Shown here: in pieces, positions 25,638 through 36,700 of the stretch
Numbering within the stretch: the stretch's first letter is position 1
Layout of the letters: the number at the start of each line of letters is the position of its first letter
Source of the DNA: Oscheius tipulae
Lineage: Eukaryota; Nematoda; Chromadorea; Rhabditida; Rhabditidae
Direction of reading: 5' to 3'
Assembly: GCA_037178975.1 (NCBI GenBank)
Contig: JASJZH010000006.1
Location: 10,602,001 to 10,666,000, forward strand
Length of the DNA: 64,000 nt
Made by a program: the position numbers and the translations under genes
The notes under the pieces: model-generated
Told to the model about the DNA's origin: nothing
Seen by the model: the letters and a program-made list of their open reading frames with translations, nothing else
Databases searched by the model: none

Positions 25638-26770
25638 TTAAGAAAGATGGGGATGGAGGGGTTGCTTATCACATTCAATCATGAAATTGCACCGAAGTTG
25701 GATGTAGTCCTCCATAAAGGGAGTCTGGTCGATCTTGTTGACAAAGGCAGAGCGTTTCATTAGGTACCAATTTTCGAATCTGAAACAAAGCTTTTATCGA
25801 GTCTGTCAGAAACTTCTTCAATTTTTGAACGGTTCTCATCGAATTTGTACAGTCATACTGGCGCGAGTAGTTTAAGGTATTCACTGTCGTCCTGTCTCTC
25901 TGAATATCTGTCTTTATACCTCTCTATCTCTCTGCAGATCTTAAAAGAGCTTGAGCTTTGGTCTAGCCGACAGTTGTCGATGACATTTAGTTCACAAGGC
26001 GTAAGTTGTAAATATGCAAGAAATGGTTGACTCACTTGTTAACCGACTTGTCGATGAACGCGCGAACATTGCCCGTGTACAGGTTTTTGATTGAGGTGGA
26101 AGATATAAGCATCCCGGAGGCGACAATGCGTCTGTCAGTCGTAGCAACCTACCAAACAAAGGTCAAAAACTGATAAGTGCATTACCTCGACATAGACCTC
26201 GGAAGGAGCAGTGCCGTCCTCTTTCCAATTTGCCTCCATATCGATTTTGAAGACGGATCGGGTAGCCAGATCGCTTTCGCGAAGACAGTGGTAAAGCGGA
26301 AGATCGGTTTCTGAAAAGCATTTTTTCATGCAGGATACACATACCCTCGTTTCCCGTGCTCAAGTACATGAACGTGGCGCAACAAAAGACTAAAACGATT
26401 GACGCAACGAAAGAGACCACGAAACGGCAGTACCTGAACGTTCAATTAGAAAAACCTGACAAGATTCTCACTTGGAATTCCTGCATTCCTTGAAGAAATC
26501 GCTAACAGCTTTAAGAGAGCGGTGACCGAGAGTGGCCATGCTGAGGAATGACTAATTTTAAACTGTTGAGGCGTACCTGGGTTGCAGAGGGAAGCTAGGG
26601 TCCCCCTTATCAAACGATGTGAACTCCTCCTTACGAATAAACGGCACAGTCATGCTAAAATCTCAGTTCTGTACTCTTGAATCTTACCACTCTTCTGGTC
26701 GGTTCATGGCGACCACATTTTGAATAGGAAGATTGGCCAGGGGTGGATTGACAAAACAGAAGTGGTCCAT
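25638..26770 (-). CDS. Type II single-pass membrane protein, unknown family
   Basis: The ATG at 26770 directly follows a TCTAGGGTCCCAG acceptor-like site, and exons join in phase. A cytosolic-type N-terminus (MDHFCFVNPPLANLP, then MTVPFIRKEEFTSFDKG and HRSLKAVSDFFKECRN) precedes one membrane helix (VVSFVASIVLVFCCATFMYL). Lumenal exons follow (ETDLPLYHCLRESDLAT, EVYVEVATTDRRIVASG, NLYTGNVRAFIDKSVNK) and a last exon (FENWYLMKRSAFVNKID, FMEDYIQLRCNFMIEC) ending at 25638. One exon between 26036 and 25795 is uncertain; a frame with VIDNCRLDQSSSSFK lies there. No family is recognised. Confidence 0.6.
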
Positions 26771-27018
26771 TCTGGGACCCTAGAACTACACTTTGAAAAA
26801 AAAGGGTTTACAAGAAGATTCGCAGCGAAGAAAAATTGCCGCGCGGCTCATATACAGGCTGAAACAAACAAGGCAGGTTCTGCCGGAAGAGACACAGAAA
26901 AAGAGTAGAGAGGGAGGGAGAGAGCCAGCTGGTGCCGCAGGTCGCTACATCACGGCATAAAGGAGACATGAAACTGCCTTCATCTCGGTTCGAGAACACT
27001 TTATATGGTCACACCCCT

Positions 27019-27665
27019 TTAGAATACTGATGTTTCTAATGTCTATTCAGTGAAACGGAATCATCACGTGGGCATGGCTAAATGACAGTTCTTGAGGGAA
27101 TTGACCTTGACTTACGAGCAGCTTGTAACATCATCACATAGGTAATGAACCCGATGACCATTAGCGACCCGACGATGATGCTCCAACAGCAGAGCTTATA
27201 CACAGCCCTGAAAAACGTTTTCAATAGAATGAAAGTGCTACTTTGTTTCTTTGTTACTGGAAGTGTCAGACTCATCGTCTACGATGTCATCTGGAAGAAT
27301 TGGGTTATCCCTGTCACATATATTGGGCTCGATTAGGTGCACTTCTTCTCTGTAAACGTTTTATAGAGAGACAGCGATATAGAGAGACAGAAATTGAGGT
27401 TACATTTCTTTTCGGAAGGTGACCCCTTTCGGAGAAAGTCGGGGGTTCCAACGCCTAGGAACCGGTAGCTGATTGGTATGAGCAAAACTGAAAGATAGCA
27501 ACTAGAAGATTTTCCACTCACTTTTCTCCGTGTACCCATTTCGAACATGACCCGGATGGCTCGGAGAGAGGATGTCTGAAGCATTTTTTGAGAATGAGAG
27601 CAAAAATACCCAGGATTGAGAATAATAACACGAGGTTCTAAAGGCACTGCAGGAATCTCATCCAT
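27019..27665 (-). CDS. Small single-pass membrane protein, about 90 aa
   Basis: Four exons join in phase. ATG 27665 opens MDEIPAVPLEPRVIILNPG; a long intron leads to EEVHLIEPNICDRDNPILPDD and an acidic Ser-rich stretch; then one hydrophobic helix (SIIVGSLMVIGFITYVMML) and a short tail ending QTSVF at 27019. The acidic cytosolic part followed by one helix resembles the layout of the adjacent gene at 25638-26770, but residue similarity is not clear and the two do not splice together in phase. Function unknown. Confidence 0.5.
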
Positions 27666-27989
27666 ATACTATAGTAGCTACTGATAACGATGGAGAGACT
27701 AATGAGCCCTGTGGCCAATCTAGGGAATTTGTAAGAAACATCATGCAATGACACATTATCGTTATAAGAAGTCTCTCAATAACACTTCCAAACGAGAAGT
27801 AGAGCAGAATTTTGTTAACATTCAGATCTTTTTGTCATTTTCAATAAAAATATATTGACTAGTGACAATGGTTCAATTGGGGTATCTATTGCAGCCCCAA
27901 CAGTTGTATTGTTCCAGCAAGTAAGCCATCTAAAACCGCTATCACATTATTCTACACGTTGGCTACTTTGTCAAAAAGAATTTCACGGG

Positions 27990-28690
27990 CATCGAGGAAA
28001 TAGGATATGGAGCAGAAACTGTGGTATCCAAAAGATACAGCATTATGAGTTTGTTTCGTTTGCAAGGTTTAAGTTGAATATTTTTAGTATTGTGGCCATT
28101 AAACTGTGCTTCAATCTGGGTAGTGGATTCGGTATGAACGAAATTGACATTTTGATCAAGCTACTTTGTAATTTAGGTTATGATTTGTGTACCAACGTCT
28201 GGTTTTAAGAATGAGACGGGTCCTGGTAAGGTTGGACAAAAGCAAGCACGTTTAAGTTAACTCCAACGCCGCTTCCGTAATTCACAATCCCGCCAAACTG
28301 TACGACTATGAGCAAGTTTTCTCGTAAATTCAACAGATTGCTCGCGGGATCGGGGTTCTTCACCGGAATGGATCATTCACAGAGATGTCAAGCCGAAAAA
28401 GTATGTCATTGTTTCCACTATCCAAAGTTTTAAGTTTAGCTTTTTTTTAATACTACTCGGTTTCAATCTAGACGATTTGAAGGTGTCTGACTTCGGTATA
28501 GCGAGGGCACTGAACGCTAACAACTTAGTACGTTTGGAACTCTCCACTAAAACGCTTAAAATTTCTCTCATTTAGCATCAGTACTGTACATGGCTCCCGA
28601 AGTCATAACGGAGAACAAGTACTCCTTTCCGACAGATATCTATTCTTTGACAATCACAACATGGGAAAAATTCACAGAGAGCAAGTTATT
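27990..28690 (+). pseudogene. Degraded protein-kinase gene
   Basis: Kinase blocks appear in order on the plus strand but cannot be joined into one frame. FTGIEEIGYGAETVV resembles a Gly loop and VAIKL carries the ATP lysine. NEIDILIKL is a helix-C-like segment. IIHRDVKPKK is a catalytic loop, KVSDFGIARALN a DFG segment, and LYMAPEVI is followed by FPTDIYSLTITTWE, in which the usual Gly after DIYS is replaced. The exon with HRDVKP and the exon with DFG have incompatible phases, and no C-lobe follows. The sequence is AT-rich. It is probably a decaying TKL-like kinase copy; a mis-assembled real gene is the alternative. Confidence 0.55.
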
Positions 28691-29193
28691 AATCTATTTT
28701 ATTACACATATTGTTATACGGTTATGGTTTGTTATAGTAAGTGAACTGAAGTAAAACTTTATCGTTTAACATTTTACACAGAAGAAGGTGTAGGCACCTT
28801 GCTGTGGCTCGGAATATGGAATCTTCTTTATAGAACGCAGAGTGGCAAGAACTTGGTCGAGTTTGTCCTGCAAAGAAAAAATATATATATAAGGCTCTGA
28901 CTACCCAAAAAGGTTTCTCATATTTTGAATCAGTACTCTCACAGCGATTACGTGGGATTAACCAACTTAAATAGATCTGCTACTGTTCCATTATTTGCAG
29001 CTGCTGAAATAGATTTATTTCCAATAGGTTCATATGATTCGTAAAATCGTCATCGAGCCTGTCTGCAAAATTTTGTTTTTGTTCATAAAATCCGATCCAA
29101 ACTATAAAAGCGTGGTAGTGTCTGCTTGATTCTATTTTTGTCTTCCCGTTTATCTGTTTGTCCGAGGTCACCAAGCAAAGATGACAAGTCTGA

Positions 29194-29251
29194 ACAGTCA
29201 AAAAGAATAGAACAGCCGTTTTCAAAGTTTATGGAAGATTCACCAGTTTTG
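29194..29251. repeat. 58-bp perfect inverted repeat, left arm
   Basis: These 58 bases are the exact reverse complement of 29507-29564. Read on the plus strand the arm encodes TVKKNRTAVFKVYGRFTSF and stays open to a stop near 29345. The loop is 255 bp. Confidence 0.85.
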
Positions 29252-29506
29252 TCAAGAATTATTGGCATTTAGGTGGCAAGCCAGTTGTGAGCGGCGAACA
29301 GCATGGGGATGTCGTTAAGTTTGTGGTAGCTTCACTAGAATTCTAACTAAAGGCCAAGCGGCTGTGAAGCAGCCATAGGTTGCTGGTTTGTAATATAATA
29401 GAGATTTTCATTGAGCATGTTCAAATGAAACAGTTTGCATTTGTAGACATTTAAGATTCTTCGAGAGTCTGTCGGAAATATTCAGACCAACTTCGTATAT
29501 GTTTTC

Positions 29507-29564
29507 AAAACTGGTGAATCTTCCATAAACTTTGAAAACGGCTGTTCTATTCTTTTTGACTGTC
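29507..29564. repeat. 58-bp perfect inverted repeat, right arm
   Basis: Partner of 29194-29251. On the minus strand it encodes the same peptide within a 64-codon open frame (29408-29602). Outside the arms similarity falls off quickly. Confidence 0.85.
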
Positions 29565-29720
29565 AAGACAGTCTGATTCAGCTGCTTTGTACAAACAACC
29601 ATTTTATGAACTTCCGCCGATAAACTCAGTCACAGTTTTATGTCCGCTTTTGCAGAATATTCCCTTCTTTTAATTTACAAATTTGATAGATTACAGGAAA
29701 GATTTGACTTGTACTCTATA

Positions 29721-32700
29721 ATGGCCAACTATTTGGAGGAGGTAAACCAATGTTCATCATATCACAAAGTAAATTTTAGTACTCGTTTCTTGAAGGCTAC
29801 AACGATGTCCAGTTCATTCTGGACATTTTTGACATGAATTTGGGCGAGACTAGTACCACGGCGAAATTGAAAGCCTTGTTGCCGAAGGAATATTTTGCCA
29901 AGTATGTTGCATGGAAGAATGGATCAGTAAGTTAACTAATGGGAAAACACCATTGAATTCAGAAACAGTGGAACTTCCTCCGCCTGATCACTGATTCCAA
30001 GACGAAGGAAACTGTAGAGTCGGTCCTCAGTCTCAACTGTGGTGGAGATGAAGCAGTCTATGTTAAAGAACTAGTGGATGAGGCAGTTTTTGAAGCTTAT
30101 CTACGCGAAAAGAATGGTGACAGGGTGAGCTTTGTCCTCAAGCAAAACCGCAAGTTCTATAGATGTCTGAGGAAAATTTCCTCCAACTTTTGAATCCTGG
30201 CCTTCAAGCGATCGTGAGGAACAATCTAGCGGCTAAAGAGTTTGAAACTGCTGAGAAACTCATCAAGTACACCCCCGAGGCTCATCGACTCTATCTCGAA
30301 TGGAAGGTTTGTTAACAACGTGCCTTCTCTGCTCTCATCGATATGGTTTTTGGGTGAAAAAAAGTCGGATTCGCAAACATTTCAGTTGGTTTAGTGTTTA
30401 CTTTAATGTTTCCGTCGGAATGAATCAGGTGGCATAAAAATACGCTAGCTTGAAAGTTTAAGGCCTAGGGAAAGTACAGTGTTCAGGCTTCGCAGACCAC
30501 CGCTCCACCGACAGCTGTCCGAAAGTAAGTGTATTTTTTGTTCAGGAAAATACGCCTTAAGAGTGCCTGTTGCTCCCGTGATGCAGTCAGTTTCGCCGTT
30601 GACTACGAGAAAAATAAAAGTTCAACTGAATCGTCTCCCAGTCAACGACTTCCGTTGGCGTTTCAAAAAAGTACGTGAACAAGAGAGAACCAGTTGTGAG
30701 ATAAAAACCTCTACCGGTAACTTTGACTTTTAAATACTCAAAAAAGTATAGAAGACAACTGCTTTGTTGTCAAACTGACTGGAGAATCGAAGCAGGTCTT
30801 CAATGCAGTTGTGGAGATATGGGGCATCTTCGCCAAGACAATGGGCTATTACGATTATCTGCCCCCATGGCAGGTCGAGATGGTGAAGAACCACTGGGAT
30901 CTGAACAAACGAATCTCGTTTATGAACAAGTGCCAGGTCGATTTGTGGGTTGACGAGAGTAAGTTCTGCTCCATAAACTTCAACAATTTATTTTACGAGT
31001 ACGACCACGACTATATTCGCATGAACGGCTGGCTACCGGACGAGCTGATGAGCGCCAAGAAGCATCTCGAAGACGAATACGAAAAAGTTGCGGACAGAAT
31101 CGAATTGAAGAAACAACAGCAGGGAGCTCCAAAGGCGAAACTTGTCGATACTACAGGGTCTCATACAATCGTCCGCTTCTGAGTTCAATAAATTTTTTAG
31201 GTTTCCTGAAGAGATCAATATTTTGGTGTTGGGGCAGTCCGGTGTGGGAAAATCAACTTTTATCTCAAGTGTGGCCAACTATTTGATGCACAAGACGTTT
31301 GAGGATTCGATGGAAGGCGAACTAAAAATTCTGGTCAGGTTCTATGCTACGATGACAGATGAGCTTGTGAGTAATCTTGTAGCCACCGCAGCTCACGTTG
31401 TTTTTAGGGTATCGAACATGAGATTCTAATGGAATCCACCGTCAACCCCGGAGACAATGAAAATGAAAAGTGTGGGCCAGAAGCAGCAGGCAAATCCTCG
31501 ACCCAAAGACCCAGAAGCTATGCATTCGAGTGCACTGTGGGTGAGAGACGGTTTGTCTTGCGCTTCATTGATACTCCTGGAGTTGGAGACGTTGCTGGAC
31601 TCGACAGAGACAGAGAAATCATGAAGCAGAACGTGGACTTTCTGGCTAAGTTCAAGTAACCAATGATTTGGATGCCATTTAAAGAGAGTTAAGACATCTC
31701 AACGCTGTGCTGATTTTAATGAATCCGGATGAACCTCTTCTTACTGTTGGGATGGAATACTGCATCAAGGAACTTCTCGTGCGTCTTCACGCCAACGCTA
31801 GCCAAAATATCATATTTGGGTTTCCCAAGACGGGAGGATTAAATTTTATGGAACAGGGGACTCGAAAACCACTGAAGGCACTTATTGACAGTATAGAAAG
31901 TCAAAGCGGAGTGAAAATACCTTACTCACGGTAACCACTCAAAGTTCAACGAGAATATTTTTAGTGCCAACAAGTTTGCCTTTGAGAATAGCGGCTTCAA
32001 CATTCGATGTCAACTAGAAAAATCAAGACAGTCCAAATTCGTTCCACCATGGGATGAAGAAGTCGACCACGCCAAAGCGTCGTGGAAGCACTCGGCTGAG
32101 GAAACAGTTCGTCTTGTGAAGCAAGTACTGACTCTTCCTATCAACAATATCAGCGACCATGTCACTATCAACACTGTCCGAGAAGCTGTGGCTGCACTAG
32201 CCCGTCCAATGTCGGAGGCTTCCAGAATGCAGTTGGTGAATATGCGCAAGATTAGTGACAGACGTCATGAGATTGATCGGTGCAAGGATCAAGCGGACCG
32301 TTTGTCGGGGAAACTGCATATGCAACAGGTTATTGCTTACAATTGCTGACCGGATTGAAGTTTAGACTATGCTACGTACAGTGCCTTTAGATGAACCGCA
32401 AACAGTATGCACCTCGCCAAAATGCGTCGAGTACAAGTCGATTGGCGCGGGCATGGAACAGCCAATTCATAAAACTGTTTGCCATAAGAACTGCCATCTC
32501 ACAGGAATAGAGGTGGGTAATTTGTCGTCTCTATGGAATGAAAATATTGAAGGAAAATGTTGTGAACAACCCAGCCTTGAAAAATTGCGCAGTGTTTTTA
32601 TCCTATGGACCACATCAGTGCTCGATCCAAAGCTGCGGTTGTGACTGGACGATGCACCAACATGTGCGCTGGATGGTTGAAACTTATGAAGAGACGGTAT

Positions 32701-33326
32701 GGGTTGTCCTTTTGTCTAATTATTTTTAATAGGTCATTAATAGGGAGGTCGAAAGTGGAATGGGTAACCTAGAAGAAATAGAGAGACATGCTCATCTTAT
32801 GCTCAACGATCTTCTGACCAAGGTTTGTTTCCAGTTCGAAAGAACAAAACCAACTGCATAGGAACTGGAATACGAGGAAAACTGCAGACTGTTGATTCGT
32901 GCCGGAGCCACATTTGCAGTGTATCTGAAGAAGAACTGTATTACGAGCATCAATGATGCTTTCGGGAACTATCTGACCTTACAGATTAAGCAGGAAGAGA
33001 TGAAGGTGAACAATCGAGGAACATCGTCTGTACTCCTTGACGAACTGAGAAAACACAGCAGGCAATATGCCGAACAAGTAACACCGCCACTTTACATCGA
33101 AATAGAAATGGTCTAGGTGAAACTGTTCACGGACGCCAAACAAGAGGACTCGGACTGCAACTTAGTAACAGTCCATAATTTAATGGAAGAGCTCAAACGA
33201 CATCCTGAATTTGGAGGATTCATCCAAAAGGCACAGGACCTTGAAATCGAGAGCAGCCAGAAGGAAACTGATGAACCTGAAATCCACGTGAAGTACCAAG
33301 AGCCGTTTGCCTACATGTATAAATGA
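29721..33326 (+). CDS. Multidomain P-loop GTPase 1: helical repeats, KH-like region, G domain, Cys/His cluster
   Basis: Exons splice in phase from MANYLEE at 29721. Three tandem segments of about 48 aa come first, roughly one per exon (NFLRLITDSKTKETVE..., NFLQLLNPGLQAIVRN..., ending YLEWK), then a basic Ser-rich linker and a possible KH-like region (NCFVVKLTGESKQVFNAVVE; YIRMNGWLPDELMSAKKHLE). A 43-nt intron ending TTTTTTAG joins this region in phase to the G domain. G1 is LVLGQSGVGKSTF and G3 is FIDTPGVGDV; where G4 (NKxD) is expected the sequence is IIFGFPKTGG. A Cys/His cluster follows: VCTSPKCVE, VCHKNCHL, NPALKNCAVF, CSIQSCGCDWTMHQH. The C-terminus is helical and charged, ending FAYMYK. 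The cluster recalls the C-terminal DUF8206-type region of fungal P-loop GTPases; that link is from memory. The cellular role is unknown. Confidence 0.8.
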
Positions 33327-33773
33327 TAGCAATGAATTTGTGGCTTTGAAGCATTTTTTATTTGCGGGAAGTCTAGTTCAGGCCCGTGTTTATTGAAGAA
33401 ATATCACAGGAAGCTTACAGAGTGGCGAGAAATTTTAGTACAAATAGAGTCACCCAGGTTTTCCCGTTTAACTTTAGGTTTTTTGAAAGAGCCCTTTTCC
33501 TGTTCAATTTGACATCATATTTAATTTCCCTTTCCGTAATCCATGATGAACAATTCGAGGTACCTTCGCAAAAGTTTAAAATACGCGATGTTCCGTTGTT
33601 GTAGCCAATAAAAATAGTGCTCTGTATGTTAGCTTTGCACAAACATCCGGTCCATAAATACTGTCTTGGTTTAATGGTATGCGCAACCATTTGACATATT
33701 GATTTGCCGTAAAGTCTTCCGATAAGAGTGAGAAAAGCTTTTGCTTATCCACCACCACTCGTTTTCATTGAGG

Positions 33774-36700
33774 ATGTCAGATCTACCAGATGTGAGTTGT
33801 TTTCCATTTAAAGCAAATTGCTGTTTTAGTTTGTTACTCTCATCAATAACTCTAGTAGAGCAAAAGTAGTAAAATGGCTCAATGGCGGCCAGATCGAACA
33901 AATTGAAAGGTTCATCAGGACTGAAACGGACGAGGCGAAGGAGGCATTCGCTCGGTGGAAAGCCGAGAGAAACAATCAGAGACCGGCAGGACAAAAGCCT
34001 ACAATTGCTTCCAAACAACCGGCAAAGCTCTTTAAACAACCGTATCGTCCAAACAACCAACTTCAACCTCCACTTGCTACTACTGCTCAGAAGAATCAAT
34101 ACCAAACTCGTACCGCTCCTCATTATTCCAATCAATTCCAAAGACCTTATCAAGCTGCACAGAACCACTACTACAGTCAACTTCAATCAAATCAAGCTTC
34201 TGGTCCAAACAATCAATTTCAAGCTTGTCCAGTTCCCCAGCAGCCAAATTATTTCCAAGGGCCTCGTCCAACTCCACAGAACTTCGGACCACCAGACGAT
34301 GTACCACACCAAGTGCCGCAGTTTCAACAGCGAAACAAACAAGGCCACTATTTCCAAGGGCCTACCCCTTTTAATCCTCATCCAGCTCCCCATAGTTCTC
34401 CCCAGAATGGACAGTTCCTGCCACCAAACTTTCAAAGATCTAACAATCCAACAAGATTTGTTGGACGAGTGGACAAACAACAGATTGATGAATATATGGC
34501 AAAAAAGATGAAAGATACCGATCTCAGTAAGTAAAAGATTGCAAATGATCTCAGCATTGTATTTAGCGTGGACATTGACCTTCCCGCATTTTTTGGCTGG
34601 TATGGTTATTGGAAGAAACAAGGCAAACGTCAACAGATACTCCATACAAGATTATGTGGAGCTGGAAAGTATGAACATATCGTACACTTTATGCTCAGTT
34701 TACAGTTATTGCACAAGAACAGGATGACTATGTGATGTTCCAAGCTGATGGCCCTGGCACCTCTTTTGATAATGTGTACAAGGTAATTATGGATATTTGG
34801 AAACGACTGTCAAAACATGAAATGTGTGAGAAACGGTTGGTTATGTAATCTCGACCGAAAATGTATCATATTAGATGGCTTTCTGAGAGCCTGTCAAGGC
34901 ATGTTGACAAGCTTGGAATGAGCCAGTTTCAGCAGCTGATGTTCATGGAAGACTTTCAGATTTTGATTCAGAGTAAATTGATTTGGTTTCTAGAAGATTG
35001 GTCCGACTGTTACAGAACATGGACCATTGTGGAAAATTTTCGCGTACTCCAAGGAAAAGCTCGATAAAGCCGAGGCTATGCTATGGTCCATCACCCGCTT
35101 CCGTCAAAACGAGCCAGTCTCCCCCACTGGCTTCATGGAATCTCTGAGCACATTTTCTTCAACTCTCAATTCGAACGCGCCACCAAAGCCGAAACCTAGG
35201 AAGACGTTAAATAACAAGAAGCCGGTTTACAATCGTCAGGCATTTCTCACGCCTAGGAAGGACATTATTATTGACGAAGATTCGATAGTGTACGAGCTTG
35301 TTTTGATTCTATACGAGTCTTCAGGCACCGCATGAAAGATTCGACCAACATCCTTCTTCTAGGACAGTCAGGAGTCGGAAAATCTACCTTCCTCAACGCG
35401 TTCGGGAACTATCTCGAGTTTGGTGCCAACTTCAAAAAGGCCGAACAGAACCTGAAAGTATACATTCATGCCAAATACGACCTTCCTTACAATGATAGGG
35501 TAGGAGCGCGCTCTGCATTTGTTTAAGTGATTCAGGATCGTGAACCTTTGGCTGTCGAGCTGATTCCTAGCGACGGAATTATTGACGGGAATGAAGTTCT
35601 CGATGTGGGGAAGTCCGCCACCCAGGTAGGACCAAGTTCCTAAGTTTATAGACCGCGTTGATCTCAGGAAGCCCGTTGTTACACGTTCCAATGTGGTCGA
35701 AAAGAGGTACGATTGATCGACACTCCCGGGCTGGTGGATGCTGACGGAATCGAGAAGGATCAGCTGAACATTTCCAGGATTCTGAAGTGTATTAAGCAGT
35801 TTCCGTAAGTTGAGAATTAACTACCCTCAAGTCCACAGAACCCTCCAAGCCATCGTGTTTCTTCTTCGCCAAGATGAGAACAAAGCTACGGCTAGCTTGA
35901 TCTACAACTTGACCGAGCTACTGAAACGCCTCCACCACGAAGCAGCTAAAAACATTCTATTTGTGTTTCCCAAATCCGATTGGCTACAGTCTCCGAGTAC
36001 CATCAAAACACTCAAAGACTTGTTTATGAACGTCGGCAAAGATCGACAAGTGAAAATCGAAATGAACACGTGGGAACAGTTACGCCTGACCCAATAACAA
36101 ATTTCCAGAAAAACAGTGTTTCGGTTTGACAACTACGGCTTCCTCTATTTGGGTGCACGAAAGTTCTGCGGTTATGATGAGATCGGAACAGCGAGAGCGA
36201 AAGCCGAGAAATGCTGGGAAATGGCAGCCAAAGACGTCGAAAAGTATTTTCAGTTTGAGTATTCGTAACGATGTCTTCAGGCTTCTGAAAGCTATATCTA
36301 ACTTGCCAGACTACCCAATCCATAAGACTCTCAAAATCCAAGACACGAAGATCTGTCTCGAAGCGTTCGCGCGTCCAATGGCTGATCTCAATCGCCAAAT
36401 TTTCAACAATTGTGCGAAACTCGCTGCTGAGGAAGCAGAAATTCTGCAGCTATTGAAGGAAAACAAAAGCCTGTCCGGGCGACCTACCTACAAGCAGGTG
36501 ATAGTCAGTTTTAATACGTTGACCAATCTGAATAGGCCATAGTCGTTCGTCGTCCTGTCGACTCACCCCGTCTTTGCTGCTATTCCGCCAACTGTTCAAC
36601 AGTATACACAGCTAATGATCGTCTGCCAAAAGTTTGTCATGATCCTTGCAACTGTGTTCAAGGAGAAGAAAAGGTATGGGGGAGCTAAATATTTGTGAAA

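Noticed and set aside
26770-27665. One gene spanning both single-pass membrane proteins
   Set aside because: The exon ending at 27116 and the exon with MDHFCFV are out of phase, and the upstream gene has its own in-phase last exon at 27019.
31142-31429. A separate start for the G domain of GTPase 1
   Set aside because: A GTCTCA donor and TTTTTTAG acceptor join the KH-like exon to the G domain in phase, so a single gene is simpler.
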